Shown here piece after piece: positions 26,410 to 37,729 of a stretch of DNA of 64,000 nucleotides. Location of the stretch: positions 1 to 64,000 of the forward strand of contig NZ_JAUNPE010000001.1 of NCBI RefSeq assembly GCF_030536815.1, written 5' to 3'. This stretch comes from Kocuria sp. Lineage in GTDB: Bacteria; Actinomycetota; Actinomycetes; Actinomycetales; Micrococcaceae. The translations under genes and the position numbers were made by a program. Numbering within the stretch: the stretch's first letter is position 1; each line of letters opens with the position of its first letter. The notes beneath the pieces are model-generated. The model was given only the letters and a program-made list of their open reading frames with translations. It did not search any database and had not been told where the DNA came from.

Positions 26410-29400
26410 TCAGTTGGTGCCGAAGTCGTAGTCATCCAACGGGATGGCCTGGAACTCCGAACCCAACGCACCCGAGTTCTCCTCGGCGTAGCTGAAGTCA
26501 GCGAACGCGGAAGGATCGGTGAACATGGAAGCCTTGGCCTCCTCGGTGGGTTCGACGTCCACGTTGTTGTAACGTGCCAGGCCGGTGCCGGCCGGGATGA
26601 GCTTACCGATGATCACGTTCTCCTTCAGACCCAGCAGCGGATCCGACTTACCTTCCATGGCCGCCTGCGTCAGGACGCGGGTGGTTTCCTGGAAGGACGC
26701 GGCGGACAGCCACGAGTCGGTTGCCAGCGAAGCCTTGGTGATACCCATCAGCTCCGGACGGCCCGCAGCGGGACGCTTACCCTCGGACACCGCACCGCGG
26801 TTGGCCTCGAGGAAGCGCACACTGTCCACCAATTCACCCGGCAGCAACGCGGTGTCGCCGGACTCGATGATGGTCACGCGACGCAGCATCTGGCGGACGA
26901 TGACCTCCACGTGCTTGTCGTGGATGCCCACACCCTGGGAGCGGTACACGCGCTGAACCTCGTCCACCAGGTGCTTCTGAGCCTCACGGGGACCGCGAAT
27001 ACGCAGCACCTCCTTGGGATCGACCGCACCGGTCACGAGCTGCTGACCGACCACCACTGAATCGCCATCGTGCACGAGCAGCTTGGCGCGGCGCAGCACC
27101 GGGTAGGCAAATTCCTCGTCGCCGTTGTCCGGGACAATGACGATCTTGAGGGACTTGTCGGTGTCCTCGATGCGCACGCGGCCCGCCACCTCGGAGATCG
27201 GGGCGACACCCTTGGGGGTACGCGCCTCGAAGAGCTCCTGAATACGAGGCAGACCCTGGGTGATGTCACCGTCCGAGGACGCAACACCGCCGGTGTGGAA
27301 GGTACGCATGGTCAGCTGAGTACCGGGCTCACCGATGGACTGCGCAGCCACGATGCCCACGGCCTCTCCGATGTCCACCAACTGGTTGGTGGCCAGGGAG
27401 CGACCGTAGCAAGCGGCACACACACCCACGGCGGATTCACACGTGAGCACGGAGCGCACACGAACCTCGTCGATCCCGGCGGTGAACAGCTTGTTGATCA
27501 GGGCGTCGGACATGTCCTGCCCTGCATCGGCCACGATCTCGCCGTTCGCATCGACCACGTCGGTGGCGAGCACACGTCCGTGCACGGTGTTCTCGACATC
27601 CTCGTGCAACGAACGCACGCCGGACTCATCGACATCCGACACGGGCAGCACCAGACCGCGACGGGTCTGGCAGTCGGCCTCGCGAACAATGACGTCCTGG
27701 GAGACGTCCACCAGACGGCGGGTCAGGTAACCCGAGTTGGCGGTACGCAATGCGGTATCGGCCAGGCCCTTACGAGCACCGTGGGTGGCGATGAAGTACT
27801 CCAGCACCGACAGGCCCTCGCGGTAGGAGGACTTGATCGGGCGGGGCATGATCTCGCCCTTGGGGTTGGCCACCAGGCCACGGATACCCGCGATCTGACG
27901 AACCTGCATCCAGTTACCACGCGCACCGGAGGACACCATGCGGTTAATGGTGTTGCTCGCGGTCAGGTTCTTACGCATGGCCTCGGCGACCTCGTCGGTT
28001 GCCTTGGACCAGATGTCGATCAATTCGGAACGGCGCTCGTCGTCGTCGATCAGGCCCTTGTCGTACTGGCCCTGGATCTTCGCGGCCTGCGCCTCGTAAC
28101 CCTCCATGATGGCGGGCTTCTCCGGCGGAGTCGCGATATCCGAGATGGCCACGGTGACACCCGAGCGGGATGCCCAGTGGAAACCGGCGTCCTTGAGCAG
28201 ATCCAGGGTGTGTGCCACCTGGGTCATCGGGTAACGCTCTGCCAGATCGTTCACCAACGACGACAAGTGCTTCTTGTCGGCGACGTTCTCGTCCCACGGG
28301 TAGTCCTCGGGCAGCGTCTCGTTGAAGAGCACGCGACCCAGGGTGGTTTCCACGATGGCGGACTGGCCGGGTTCCCAACCTTCGGGAGCCTCCCAGCCGG
28401 CGTACGGCACGAAGTCGTCCAGCTCGATCTTGCACTTGGAGTTCAGGTGCAGCTCGCCGGAGTCGTGAGCCATGATGGCCTCGGCCACGGACGAGTAGCT
28501 GTTGCCCTCACCGGCAGAGCCGTCACGAACGGTGGTCAAGTGGTACAGACCGATGATCATGTCCTGCGAAGGCAGGGCAATCGGCTTACCGTCCGAGGGC
28601 TTCAAGATGTTGTTCGAGGACAACATCAGGACGCGGGCCTCGGCCTGGGCCTCCGGGGACAGCGGCAGGTGCACTGCCATCTGGTCACCGTCGAAGTCGG
28701 CGTTGAACGCACCACACACGAGCGGGTGCAGCTGAATGGCCTTACCTTCGACCAGCTGCGGCTCGAACGCCTGGATACCCAGACGGTGCAGGGTGGGAGC
28801 ACGGTTCAACAGAACCGGGTGCTCGGTGATGACCTCTTCGAGGACATCCCACACCTGCGGGCGGTAACGCTCCACCATGCGCTTGGCGGACTTGATGTTC
28901 TGAGCGTGGTTGAGATCCACCAGACGCTTCATCACAAAGGGCTTGAACAGTTCCAGAGCCATCTGCTTGGGCAGGCCGCACTGGTGCAGCTTCAACTGCG
29001 GGCCCACCACGATGACCGAACGGCCCGAGTAGTCCACGCGCTTACCCAGCAGGTTCTGACGGAAACGACCCTGCTTACCCTTGAGCATGTCGGACAGCGA
29101 CTTGAGTGCGCGGTTACCGGGCCCGGTGACCGGGCGGCCGCGGCGGCCGTTGTCGAACAGGGAGTCAACAGCTTCCTGGAGCATGCGCTTCTCGTTGTTC
29201 ACGATGATCTCGGGAGCACCCAGATCCAGCAGACGCTTCAAGCGGTTGTTGCGGTTGATCACGCGACGGTACAGGTCGTTGAGGTCCGAGGTGGCGAAAC
29301 GGCCACCGTCGAGCTGGACCATGGGGCGCAGCTCCGGCGGGATCACCGGGACGGCATCCAGAACCATACCCAGCGGCGAGTTGTCCGTGGTCAGGAACGC

Positions 29401-30300
29401 GTTGACGACCTTGAGGCGCTTCAGGGCGCGGGTCTTACGCTGGCCCTTGCCCGTGGCAATGGTTTCCTTGAGCGACTCGGACTCGGCCTGCAGGTCGAAG
29501 GTCTCCAAGCGCTTCTTGATCGCTTCGGCGCCCATGGAGCCCTCGAAGTACATGCCGTAGCGGTCCACCATCTGGCGGTACAGGGCCTCGTCACCCTCGA
29601 GGTCGTTGACCTTGAGGTTCTTGAAACGGTCCCACACCTTGTCGATGTGATCGATTTCGCGATCGGCGCGCTTACGCACGTTGGCCATCTGGCGATCCGC
29701 GGAGTCACGCAGCTTGCGCTTCTCAGCGGCCTTGCCGCCTTCTTCCTCCACGCGCGCCAGCTCGTTCTCGAGGTCACGAGCGATCGCAGCGATATCCGCG
29801 TCGCGGGTGTCCTCCAATTGCTTCTTCTCACGGTCGATCGCGGCCTGCAGGTTGGGCAGGTCGTCGTGACGAGCCTGCTCGTCCACGGACGTGATCATGT
29901 ACGCGGCGAAGTAAATGACCTTCTCGAGGTCCTTGGGCGCCAGGTCCAGCAGGTAGCCCAGGCGTGACGGAACGCCCTTGAAGTACCAAATGTGAGTCAC
30001 GGAGGCGGCCAGTTCAATGTGCCCCATCCGCTCACGACGCACCTTGGCGCGAGTCACCTCGACACCGCAGCGCTCACAAATGATGCCCTTGTAGCGCACA
30101 CGCTTGTACTTACCGCAGTAGCACTCCCAGTCCCGAGTGGGGCCGAAGATCTTTTCGCAGAACAAGCCGTCCTTCTCGGGCTTGAGCGTGCGGTAGTTGA
30201 TGGTTTCGGGCTTCTTGACCTCGCCGTACGACCAGCTACGAATCTGGTCCGCAGTGGCCAGGCCAATACGCATGAGGCCTAGTGAAGAATCGTTGGACAT
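26410..30300 (-). CDS. rpoC: RNA polymerase beta' subunit
   Basis: 1296 aa. N-terminal zinc site with [20 protein letters not shown], rudder/lid region, and the catalytic Mg site [18 protein letters not shown]; trigger-loop region includes [19 protein letters not shown]. Starts [20 protein letters not shown]. 64 nt downstream of rpoB in one operon. Full length for actinobacteria. Confidence 0.99.
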   Translation of the reverse strand: MSNDSSLGLMRIGLATADQIRSWSYGEVKKPETINYRTLKPEKDGLFCEKIFGPTRDWECYCGKYKRVRYKGIICERCGVEVTRAKVRRERMGHIELAASVTHIWYFKGVPSRLGYLLDLAPKDLEKVIYFAAYMITSVDEQARHDDLPNLQAAIDREKKQLEDTRDADIAAIARDLENELARVEEEGGKAAEKRKLRDSADRQMANVRKRADREIDHIDKVWDRFKNLKVNDLEGDEALYRQMVDRYGMYFEGSMGAEAIKKRLETFDLQAESESLKETIATGKGQRKTRALKRLKVVNAFLTTDNSPLGMVLDAVPVIPPELRPMVQLDGGRFATSDLNDLYRRVINRNNRLKRLLDLGAPEIIVNNEKRMLQEAVDSLFDNGRRGRPVTGPGNRALKSLSDMLKGKQGRFRQNLLGKRVDYSGRSVIVVGPQLKLHQCGLPKQMALELFKPFVMKRLVDLNHAQNIKSAKRMVERYRPQVWDVLEEVITEHPVLLNRAPTLHRLGIQAFEPQLVEGKAIQLHPLVCGAFNADFDGDQMAVHLPLSPEAQAEARVLMLSSNNILKPSDGKPIALPSQDMIIGLYHLTTVRDGSAGEGNSYSSVAEAIMAHDSGELHLNSKCKIELDDFVPYAGWEAPEGWEPGQSAIVETTLGRVLFNETLPEDYPWDENVADKKHLSSLVNDLAERYPMTQVAHTLDLLKDAGFHWASRSGVTVAISDIATPPEKPAIMEGYEAQAAKIQGQYDKGLIDDDERRSELIDIWSKATDEVAEAMRKNLTASNTINRMVSSGARGNWMQVRQIAGIRGLVANPKGEIMPRPIKSSYREGLSVLEYFIATHGARKGLADTALRTANSGYLTRRLVDVSQDVIVREADCQTRRGLVLPVSDVDESGVRSLHEDVENTVHGRVLATDVVDANGEIVADAGQDMSDALINKLFTAGIDEVRVRSVLTCESAVGVCAACYGRSLATNQLVDIGEAVGIVAAQSIGEPGTQLTMRTFHTGGVASSDGDITQGLPRIQELFEARTPKGVAPISEVAGRVRIEDTDKSLKIVIVPDNGDEEFAYPVLRRAKLLVHDGDSVVVGQQLVTGAVDPKEVLRIRGPREAQKHLVDEVQRVYRSQGVGIHDKHVEVIVRQMLRRVTIIESGDTALLPGELVDSVRFLEANRGAVSEGKRPAAGRPELMGITKASLATDSWLSAASFQETTRVLTQAAMEGKSDPLLGLKENVIIGKLIPAGTGLARYNNVDVEPTEEAKASMFTDPSAFADFSYAEENSGALGSEFQAIPLDDYDFGTN

Positions 30301-30364
30301 AAGGTCCTGTCCCTCTTTCTAAAAATCCTGAAGTGGTTCGTGCTTACCGGTTACGAGTTGGGAA

Positions 30365-33300
30365 TCAGACCTCTTCGACCGAGCTGGGCTCGGAGTGCGA
30401 GAGGTCAATGCCGAGCTCGTCGGCTGCACGGAAGCTGTCATCTTCGGAGTCACGCATCTCCACCGCGTTACCGTCCGCCGAGAGAACCTCGACGTTCAGG
30501 CACAGGGACTGCATTTCCTTGATGAGCACCTTGAAGGATTCGGGTACACCCGGCTCCGGGATGTTCTCGCCCTTGACGATGGCTTCGTACACCTTCACGC
30601 GACCGTGGACGTCATCGGACTTCACGGTGAGCAGTTCCTGAAGGGTGTATGCGGCGCCGTACGCTTCCAGCGCCCACACCTCCATCTCACCGAAACGCTG
30701 ACCACCGAACTGGGCCTTACCGCCCAACGGCTGCTGGGTGATCATGGAGTACGGGCCGGTGGAACGGGCGTGAATCTTGTCATCCACCAAGTGGTGGAGC
30801 TTCAAGATGTACTGGTAACCAACGGACACGGGGTCCGGGAACGGCTGACCCGAACGACCGTCGAACAACAGGGCCTTACCGCTGCGGTCGATCAGACGAT
30901 CGCCGTCACGGGTGGGGTTCGTGTGGTCCAGCAGGTCGAAGATCTCGTCCTCACGAGCGCCGTCGAACACCGGGGTGGCCACGTTGGTGGGGCCGGAGCT
31001 CCTCGGGAAGTTGGACAGGCGGTCCAACCACTCGGGGTTGCCCTCGATGTTCCAACCCTGCTTGGCGAGCCAACCGGTGTGAACCTCGAGCACCTGACCC
31101 AAGTTCATCCGGCCGGGCACACCCAGCGGGTTCAGGATCACGTCCACGGGGGTACCGTCCGCGAGGAACGGCATGTCCTCCATGGGCAGGATCTTGGAAA
31201 TCACGCCCTTGTTACCGTGCCGGCCCGCGAGCTTGTCACCGTCGGTGATCTTGCGCTTCTGCGCAACGTACACGCGAACCACCTGGTTCACGCCGGCGGG
31301 CAGGTCGTCGTCCTCGTCGTCGCGGTCGAACACGCGCACGCCGATCACCGTACCGGACTCGCCGTGGGGCACCTTCAGGGAGGTGTCACGCACTTCGCGG
31401 GACTTCTCACCGAAAATGGCACGCAGCAAGCGCTCCTCGGGGGTCAATTCGGTCTCACCCTTGGGGGTCACCTTGCCCACCAGGATGTCACCGGCCTGAA
31501 CCTCGGCACCGATGTAGATGATGCCGCGCTCGTCCAGAGCGGAGAGCACTTCCTCGGACACGTTGGGGATGTCACGGGTGATTTCCTCGGCACCGAGCTT
31601 GGTGTCGCGGGCGTCGATCTCGTGCTCCTCGATGTGGATCGAGGTCAGGACGTCCTCGGAAACCATCCGCTGGGAAAGGATGATCGCGTCCTCGTAGTTG
31701 AGGCCTTCCCAGGACATGTAGGCAACCAGCAGGTTCTTACCCAGCGCCAGCTCACCCTGATCGGTCGACGGGCCGTCTGCGATGACCGTGCGGTCTTCGA
31801 TGCGCTCACCCTCGGAGACGATCACGCGCTGATTGTAGGTGTTACCCGGGTTCGAACGAACGAACTTGTTGATCGGGTAGAGCTTGGTGGTGCCGTCGTC
31901 GTTGAGGACCTTCACCTGATCGGCGGAGACCTCCTCGACCACACCGGGCTTGATCGCCAACACGGAATCACCGGCGTCCATAGCGGCGTAGCGCTCCATG
32001 CCGGTACCGACCAGCGGTGCTTCCGAGACCAGCAGCGGCACAGCCTGACGCTGCATGTTGGCACCCATCAACGCGCGGTTGGCGTCGTCGTGCTCGAGGT
32101 ACGGGATCAGGGCGGTGGCCACCGACACCATCTGGCGCGGGGACACGTCCATGAACTCGACGTCGGAGGGTTCCACCAGCACGGCTTCACCGGAACCGTC
32201 GGCGGCACGCGCCAGAACGGCGTCCTCGGCGAAGTGGCCGTCTTCGGTCAACGGGGCGTTGGCCTGCGCAATGGTTACACCGCGCTCGTCGTCCGCGGTG
32301 AGGTAGCTGACCTCGTCGGTGACGACTCCGTTGACGACCTTGCGGTACGGGGTCTCGATGAAACCGAAGGGGTTGATGCGCGCGTAGGTCGCCAACGAAC
32401 CGATCAGGCCGATGTTGGAACCCTCAGGGGTTTCAATCGGGCACATGCGGCCGTAGTGCGAGGGGTGCACGTCACGGACTTCCATGCCGGCGCGGTCACG
32501 GGACAGACCACCCGGGCCCAGCGCGGAGAGACGGCGCTTGTGCGTCAAACCGGCCAGCGGGTTGTTCTGGTCCATGAACTGCGACAGCTGGGACGTTCCG
32601 AAGAACTCCTTGATCGCGGCGACCACGGGGCGGATGTTGATCAGGGTCTGCGGCGTGATGGCCTCGACGTCCTGGGTGGTCATCCGCTCACGGACCACAC
32701 GCTCCATCCGGGACAGACCGGTGCGGATCTGGTTCTCGATCAGCTCGCCCACCGCGCGGATACGGCGGTTACCGAAGTGGTCGATGTCGTCGACGTCAAC
32801 GTGGATCTCGCGGGGTTCACCGTCACGCACGCCCTGCATGGTGGAACCACCGGCGTGCAGGGTGACCAGGTAACGGATCATGGCCACGATGTCGTCCACG
32901 GACAGCACGGAAGCGTCCGCGTCGGTGAAGGCCTTGTCCAGACCCAGCTTGCGGTTGATCTTGTAGCGACCCACCTTGGCCAGGTCGTAACGCTTGGGGT
33001 TGAAGTACATGTTGTCCAGCAGGGACTGGGCAGCATCAACCGTGGGCGGCTCTCCCGGACGCAGCTTGCGGTAAATGTCCAGCAAGGCTTCTTCGCGGGT
33101 CTCGGTGGTGTCCTTCTCGAGGGTGGCGCGGATCGAGTCGTACTCGCCGAACTCTTCAAGAATCTTGGACTCGGTCCAGCCGAGAGCCTTGAGCAGCACG
33201 GTCACGGACTGCTTACGCTTACGGTCCAGACGGACGCCCACCTGATCGCGCTTGTCGATCTCGAGCTCGAACCAGGCACCGCGGGACGGAATGATCTTCG

Positions 33301-33874
33301 CGGAGAAGATGTCCTTGTCCGACGTGCGGTCCTGACCCTTCTCGAAGTAGGCACCGGGGGAACGCACCAGCTGCGAGACGACCACGCGCTCGGAACCATT
33401 GATGACAAAGGTTCCCTTTTCGGTCATGAGCGGGAAGTCGCCCATGAACACGGTCTGCTGCTTGATCTCGCCGGTGGTGTTGTTCATGAACTCGGCCTTG
33501 ACGTACAACGGCGCCGAGTAAGTGGCGTCGCGGTCCTTGCACTCATCCATGGTGTATTTGGGGTCGTAGAACTCCGGTTCGGAGAACGACAGGGACATGG
33601 TCCCCTGGAAATCCTCAATGGGAGAGATTTCCTCGAAGATGTCCGACAGCCCGGACGTGGTGGCCACCCCGGTCTCGCCGGTCTCTTGGGCCTGCGCAAG
33701 GCGGGCCTGCCAACGCTCGTTGCCCACCAGACGGTCGAAGCTGTCCGTCTGGAGTGCCAGCAGGTTGGGGACGTCCAGCGGCTCATGGATCTTTGCGAAA
33801 GAAATACGACGAGGAATATTATCGCTCGTGGGGTGATTGGCGGTGACGTTCGAATCGGTGCTCGAGGCGACCAA
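30365..33874 (-). CDS. rpoB: RNA polymerase beta subunit
   Basis: 1169 aa. The predicted start is TTG at 33874 (MVASSTDSN), with GGAT six bases upstream. The rifampicin region near residue 430 ([17 protein letters not shown] then [14 protein letters not shown]) carries wild-type Asp, His and Ser at the positions of E. coli D516, H526 and S531, so the sequence predicts sensitivity. C-terminal [20 protein letters not shown] is typical. Confidence 0.99.
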   Translation of the reverse strand: MVASSTDSNVTANHPTSDNIPRRISFAKIHEPLDVPNLLALQTDSFDRLVGNERWQARLAQAQETGETGVATTSGLSDIFEEISPIEDFQGTMSLSFSEPEFYDPKYTMDECKDRDATYSAPLYVKAEFMNNTTGEIKQQTVFMGDFPLMTEKGTFVINGSERVVVSQLVRSPGAYFEKGQDRTSDKDIFSAKIIPSRGAWFELEIDKRDQVGVRLDRKRKQSVTVLLKALGWTESKILEEFGEYDSIRATLEKDTTETREEALLDIYRKLRPGEPPTVDAAQSLLDNMYFNPKRYDLAKVGRYKINRKLGLDKAFTDADASVLSVDDIVAMIRYLVTLHAGGSTMQGVRDGEPREIHVDVDDIDHFGNRRIRAVGELIENQIRTGLSRMERVVRERMTTQDVEAITPQTLINIRPVVAAIKEFFGTSQLSQFMDQNNPLAGLTHKRRLSALGPGGLSRDRAGMEVRDVHPSHYGRMCPIETPEGSNIGLIGSLATYARINPFGFIETPYRKVVNGVVTDEVSYLTADDERGVTIAQANAPLTEDGHFAEDAVLARAADGSGEAVLVEPSDVEFMDVSPRQMVSVATALIPYLEHDDANRALMGANMQRQAVPLLVSEAPLVGTGMERYAAMDAGDSVLAIKPGVVEEVSADQVKVLNDDGTTKLYPINKFVRSNPGNTYNQRVIVSEGERIEDRTVIADGPSTDQGELALGKNLLVAYMSWEGLNYEDAIILSQRMVSEDVLTSIHIEEHEIDARDTKLGAEEITRDIPNVSEEVLSALDERGIIYIGAEVQAGDILVGKVTPKGETELTPEERLLRAIFGEKSREVRDTSLKVPHGESGTVIGVRVFDRDDEDDDLPAGVNQVVRVYVAQKRKITDGDKLAGRHGNKGVISKILPMEDMPFLADGTPVDVILNPLGVPGRMNLGQVLEVHTGWLAKQGWNIEGNPEWLDRLSNFPRSSGPTNVATPVFDGAREDEIFDLLDHTNPTRDGDRLIDRSGKALLFDGRSGQPFPDPVSVGYQYILKLHHLVDDKIHARSTGPYSMITQQPLGGKAQFGGQRFGEMEVWALEAYGAAYTLQELLTVKSDDVHGRVKVYEAIVKGENIPEPGVPESFKVLIKEMQSLCLNVEVLSADGNAVEMRDSEDDSFRAADELGIDLSHSEPSSVEEV

Positions 33875-34021
33875 GATGTGATCCTTCCACAGACATGCAG
33901 TGAATTCGCGAGGTTCCCGAGATGAGAATTGGGGGCTGGTGTCGGCTGTGCGCGCAACCCGCCCCGGTGGCGCCCACCGCTATATGAAGGCACGCATGTA
34001 TAAGGGACAACGCAAGCTACT

Positions 34022-34050
34022 AGCTTAGGGTTTTTTCGGGTCGTTGTCCA
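34022..34050 (-). promoter_or_regulatory. rpoBC promoter
   Basis: Minus-strand -35 TGGACA (34045-34050, five of six consensus), 17-nt spacer, -10 TAAGCT (34022-34027). The same -10 hexamer occurs before tRNA-Trp. The leader would be about 140 nt. A six-base dyad GTCCAC-N7-GTGGAC (34046-34064) overlaps the -35. Confidence 0.65.
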
Positions 34051-34113
34051 CACCATTAGTGGACGGACTGGACAACTCGTCGTAAGATGCCCCGCCACCG
34101 AGCCACGGGCTCG

Positions 34114-34857
34114 CTAAGCAGCACCCGTGCGGCGCGCCTCGTCGGCCGCCCGACCCACCCCGTGCAGCCACGGATCCCCGTGCCCCGGAAGCACCACGGT
34201 GGCGCCGGTCTGCGCCAAGGCGTGGAGGGACTCAATGGCCATGGCACTGTCCGCGGTGGCCGCCTTCGCGACGATCCGCGGTCCGGTGAGACCGGTGTAC
34301 GGATCGAGCGTGACGAGTGCATCCCCGGTGATCAGGGCGTCGGATTGGGGCAGGTGCAGGGCACAGTGTCCGTATGTGTGGCCGGCCGAGAGGACCACCC
34401 TGGGGCGGCCCGGAACCGGAACCTCCTGCCCCGCCTCGAGTCGTCGGGAGACCGTCACCCCCTTCACCGCTGCGGCACCACCGAGCACCATGGACAGCAG
34501 CACCGGGATGGCCCGGGGATGCTGCACCGGGTATGCGGCGACCGGATTCTCATGCGCGTAACGGTAGGGGTGGGCGGCCAGGGTCACTTCTTCGTGGTGG
34601 GCATACACCGGAATACCGAGTTGCTCAACGAGTTTCGCGGCCACTCCCACGTGGTCGAAGTGCGCGTGGGTCAGCACCAGCGCCTTGAGGTCTGCGGGTG
34701 CTCGCCCGAGTTCGCGGATCGCGTGCCCCAGTTCGGTCCAGACCCTCGGGAGACCCGCGTCCACCAGGGTGAGTCCCTGGTCATCCTCGAGCAAGTAGCA
34801 ATTGACGTTATGGCTCTGGATCAGATGGATCCCGGGGGCCACATTTTTCAAGAACAT
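34114..34857 (-). CDS. metallo-beta-lactamase-fold hydrolase
   Basis: 247 aa. Metal ligands of the family are present: THAHFDH (His64, His66, Asp68, His69), His160 in GHTYGH, Asp179 in TGDAL, and His226 in PGHGDPW. No signal peptide. Related cytoplasmic enzymes include glyoxalase II-like and lactonase-like hydrolases; the substrate is not evident. GGGAGGG precedes the ATG. Transcribed away from the diiron-oxidase-like gene, from a shared intergenic region. Confidence 0.85.
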   Translation of the reverse strand: MFLKNVAPGIHLIQSHNVNCYLLEDDQGLTLVDAGLPRVWTELGHAIRELGRAPADLKALVLTHAHFDHVGVAAKLVEQLGIPVYAHHEEVTLAAHPYRYAHENPVAAYPVQHPRAIPVLLSMVLGGAAAVKGVTVSRRLEAGQEVPVPGRPRVVLSAGHTYGHCALHLPQSDALITGDALVTLDPYTGLTGPRIVAKAATADSAMAIESLHALAQTGATVVLPGHGDPWLHGVGRAADEARRTGAA

Positions 34858-34961
34858 GATTTTTCCCTCCCGGCCCGTAACCCGTGAACGGGCAGACCCG
34901 CCCGGAGCAAGGTTCGGACCACATACTGTCGGTGGACGACCCGACCCAAGCTAAGCCGCCT

Positions 34962-34967
34962 TATAAT
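34962..34967 (+). promoter_or_regulatory. -10 box of the diiron-oxidase-like/CDGSH unit
   Basis: Perfect TATAAT in an AT-rich island; no good -35 at 16-19 nt. On the other strand the same bases read TATTAT, so the -10 of the divergent hydrolase gene could overlap. Predicted start near 34974 supports the downstream GTG starts of the plus gene. Confidence 0.55.
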
Positions 34968-35066
34968 AGATTACGGTCCGTCATCTGCGGTGTCACGCAT
35001 GGTGGACCACACTGTTGGGTCCATGTAAATGCATGGGACGCTGTGAGTGACAGAAAGTTGAGACCG

Positions 35067-36116
35067 GTGACCACATTGACGGTAAGAACCGAGGCTCCCA
35101 CCGCCCGAGGGCCCGTTAGCTCGGCGCTGATCGCCGTATTGACCGAGGGGCAGCAATCCCCCGATGCGAAGCTCGGACTGAGTGCCGCAGTCGAACAGGC
35201 CGTGGACGAGTGCCACGACATCCTGGGTGATGAGGACCTACAGCTCACCCTGTTCCTGCTGTACCTGTTGCACTACGGTCCCGTCGATTTCGTGCGTGGC
35301 GAGTGGGAATGGGACCCGGAGCTGATCCGGTTACGGTCCCTCGTCGAGGAACGCTTCGAAGCGCACGTGCGCGCGCACGTGGTTCTGCCCTCGCCGTTGC
35401 CCCGCGACGGCAAGCACGCCGCGGAGGCTCTCTTCGAGATGACCCAGCCCGCGGCCAAGCCGGGCACCGCCATGTGGCTGGCCAAGAACGCCACCGAGGA
35501 GCTACTGCGTGAGTTCCTCATTCAGCGATCCATCTACACGCTGCGCGAAGCGGATCCGCACACGTGGTCCATTCCCAAGCTCCAGGGACGCGCCAAGGCA
35601 GCCATGGTCGAGATCCAGGCCGACGAATACGGTGGCGGCCACCCGGACAAGGTGCATTCCGAAATCTTTGCTCGCACCATGCGCAACTTCGGCCTGGACG
35701 ACACCCCCGATGCCTATCTGGATCTGGTGCCGGCCAGCACCCTGGCATCGACCAACCTCATCAGCATGTTCGGTCTGCACCGCCGCTTGCGCGGTGCCAA
35801 CGTGGGCCACCTGGCGGCCTTCGAGATGACCTCGACCATCCCCAACAAGCACTACGGCAACGCGTTCCGCAAGAACGGTTACGGTCAGGACGTCACCTGG
35901 TACTTCGATGAGCACGTCGAGGCCGACGCCGTGCATGAACAGTTGGCCGCGCGAGATCTCGTGGGAAACCTCGTCGATGACGAACCCCAACTGACCGAGG
36001 ACATCTTCTTCGGAGCGGCCGCGTGCCTCTACGTGGACGGACGCGCGGGCGATCACATGCGTGATGCGTGGTCCTCGGGCCGGTCCTCACTGCGCACCGC
36101 GGAACCCCGTGCATGA
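35067..36116 (+). CDS. heme-oxygenase-like, putative diiron redox enzyme
   Basis: 349 aa from GTG at 35067 (MTTLTVRTEAPTARG); a GTG at 35043 is possible, and the longer frame would start upstream of the -10. All-helical iron-containing redox enzyme family. Candidate metal ligands: Glu149 (EFLIQRS), Glu182 and Asp186/Glu187 (EIQADEYG), His197 (VHSEIF), Glu253 (FEMTST), and HxxxDxxH at His283-Asp287-His290. This order resembles heme-oxygenase-like diiron oxidases; some act on fatty acids or amino acids. Substrate unknown. Overlaps the CDGSH gene by four bases. Confidence 0.8.
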   Translation: MTTLTVRTEAPTARGPVSSALIAVLTEGQQSPDAKLGLSAAVEQAVDECHDILGDEDLQLTLFLLYLLHYGPVDFVRGEWEWDPELIRLRSLVEERFEAHVRAHVVLPSPLPRDGKHAAEALFEMTQPAAKPGTAMWLAKNATEELLREFLIQRSIYTLREADPHTWSIPKLQGRAKAAMVEIQADEYGGGHPDKVHSEIFARTMRNFGLDDTPDAYLDLVPASTLASTNLISMFGLHRRLRGANVGHLAAFEMTSTIPNKHYGNAFRKNGYGQDVTWYFDEHVEADAVHEQLAARDLVGNLVDDEPQLTEDIFFGAAACLYVDGRAGDHMRDAWSSGRSSLRTAEPRA

Positions 36117-36433
36117 GCGCTGACTTCTCCGAGAACGCGGCATCCTCCGACGATGCGGTCGAACAGGAAGAGATCGAACTTCCCGACGCACCCGCCCCGC
36201 GGGTGCCGGCCTCCGCAGAGGACCCCACGGTCATCACCGTGTGCCCCAGGGGTCCACTGCTGGTTCGCGGAGATTTCCTGCTGGTATCAGAGCCCGGCGC
36301 CGAACCGCTGCCTCCCGAACGCGCGGTGATTGCCCTGTGCCGCTGCGGGATGACCAGCATAGCCCCGCACTGCGACGGTTCTCACAAGCTGGCCAAGGTG
36401 CGAGCGTTCATGGACCGTAAGGACCGGGACTGA
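36113..36433 (+). CDS. CDGSH iron-sulfur protein
   Basis: 106 aa with a complete CDGSH motif near the C-terminus: Cys76, Cys78, Cys87 and His91 in CRCGMTSIAPHCDGSH, which bind a [2Fe-2S] cluster. The first ~35 residues are acidic and Pro/Ala-rich. The ATG overlaps the preceding stop (ATGA), so the two proteins are translated together. It could be the electron donor or a sensor partner of the putative diiron enzyme; that is inference. Confidence 0.88.
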   Translation: MSADFSENAASSDDAVEQEEIELPDAPAPRVPASAEDPTVITVCPRGPLLVRGDFLLVSEPGAEPLPPERAVIALCRCGMTSIAPHCDGSHKLAKVRAFMDRKDRD

Positions 36434-36503
36434 GTAGCCGAACCCGGACGTTCCCGCGTTCTGCCGGCCGATCACGTGCCTGGGACGCGTACTCCGAAAG
36501 ACA

Positions 36504-36543
36504 CCACGGGTCGGACACCTCGAACGAGGTATCCGACCCGTGG
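36504..36543. terminator. bidirectional hairpin between CDGSH gene and gcvT
   Basis: Twelve-base arms ccacgggtcgga/tccgacccgtgg enclose an inner six-base stem acctcg/cgaggt. It lies between convergent genes and can serve both strands. Confidence 0.75.
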
Positions 36544-36583
36544 TCGTGTCAGCCGTTGCTGAATGGTGTACCTGAGGTGCCGA

Positions 36584-37729
36584 TCAGCCGCGCTTGTAGA
36601 ACGGCAGCTCCGTCTGCTTGACCTCGATCGCACGGCCGCGGGCGTCCTGAACGCTCACATCGCCGTGCGCGATCCGGGACAGCGCGGCGGTGGCCACCAG
36701 CGCCATGGCAATGGGCTTACCGAGCGTGGGCGAGGGAAGACCGCTGGTCACCACGCCCACCGTCTCGCCCCCCGAGATCACGGTGTAGTCGGCCCGGATC
36801 GGCTTGCGACCCACGCCTTCCAGGCCCACCAGGGTGCGCTGCGGGTCGGATTCGGTCAGGGTCGTGAGCGCCTCACGGCCCACGGTGTCCGTTCCCGCCT
36901 CGCCCTTCTTGCGCAGGGCGACCTCCACGAGCTTGCCCAGGCCGGCCTCGGCCGGGGTGATCTCGGTGGAGAGCTCGTGCCCGTACAACGGCATGCCCGC
37001 CTCCAGACGAAGTGAGTCACGCGCGGCCAGTCCCGCCGCGGACACCGGCGCGTCCTCGGTGGACAGCTCCTGCGCCGTTGCCAGCAGCGCGGCCCACAGG
37101 TGCGGGGCGTCCTGATTGCCGCAGTACAGCTCGAATCCGTCCTCACCGGTGTAACCGGTACGCGCGATCAACACGTCAACGCCCGCGCAACGCCCCGGCG
37201 CGGCGGCGTAGTACTTGAGGTTTTCGACGACGTCGCTGGGGTCCAGGTCCGTGGCCTTGAGCACCTCGAGCGCTCGGGGCCCCTGAACGGCGATCAGGGA
37301 CGTCTCGGCCCCCCGGTCGGTCACGGCGACGTCGAAACCCTCGGCCCGAGCGGTGAGCTCGCGCACGACGACTTCTTGATTGCCCGCGTTGGGCACCACC
37401 AGGAAGCGGTCATCCCCGAGCCGGTAGGTGATCAGGTCGTCCAGCACACGGCCCTCGGAATCCACAATCACCGAGTACTTGGCGCGACCCACGGAGACCG
37501 CGGACAGCACGCCCACCAGAGCGAAGTCCAGGAAGGCACCCGCCTGTGGACCCGAGACCTCGACCTCACCCATGTGCGAGAGGTCGAAAATTCCGGCACC
37601 GCGCCGCACGGCATGGTGCTCGGCGGTGTCGCTGGCATAGCGCACCGGCATGGACCAACCACCGAAATCGGTGAACCGGGCCCCCAGTTCCTCGTGGGCG
37701 GCGTACAGGGCCGTTTTCTTCTCGCTCAT
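36584..37729 (-). CDS. gcvT: glycine cleavage system T protein (aminomethyltransferase)
   Basis: 381 aa from ATG at 37729 (MSEKKTALYAAHEELGARFT), which overlaps the gcvP stop (ATGA). Tetrahydrofolate-dependent step of glycine decarboxylation. Typical features: MPVRYASDTAEHHAVRRGAG, RTGYTGEDGFELYCG, and RLEAGMPLYGHELS. No gcvH is found in this window. Confidence 0.95.
   Translation of the reverse strand: MSEKKTALYAAHEELGARFTDFGGWSMPVRYASDTAEHHAVRRGAGIFDLSHMGEVEVSGPQAGAFLDFALVGVLSAVSVGRAKYSVIVDSEGRVLDDLITYRLGDDRFLVVPNAGNQEVVVRELTARAEGFDVAVTDRGAETSLIAVQGPRALEVLKATDLDPSDVVENLKYYAAAPGRCAGVDVLIARTGYTGEDGFELYCGNQDAPHLWAALLATAQELSTEDAPVSAAGLAARDSLRLEAGMPLYGHELSTEITPAEAGLGKLVEVALRKKGEAGTDTVGREALTTLTESDPQRTLVGLEGVGRKPIRADYTVISGGETVGVVTSGLPSPTLGKPIAMALVATAALSRIAHGDVSVQDARGRAIEVKQTELPFYKRG

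Noticed and set aside
27070..29967. 965-codon plus frame antisense to rpoC
   Set aside because: Same antisense effect; rpoC on the minus strand is complete.
30395..33925. 1176-codon plus frame antisense to rpoB
   Set aside because: High GC removes stops on the opposite strand; the minus frame is unmistakable RpoB and the plus translation has no family features.
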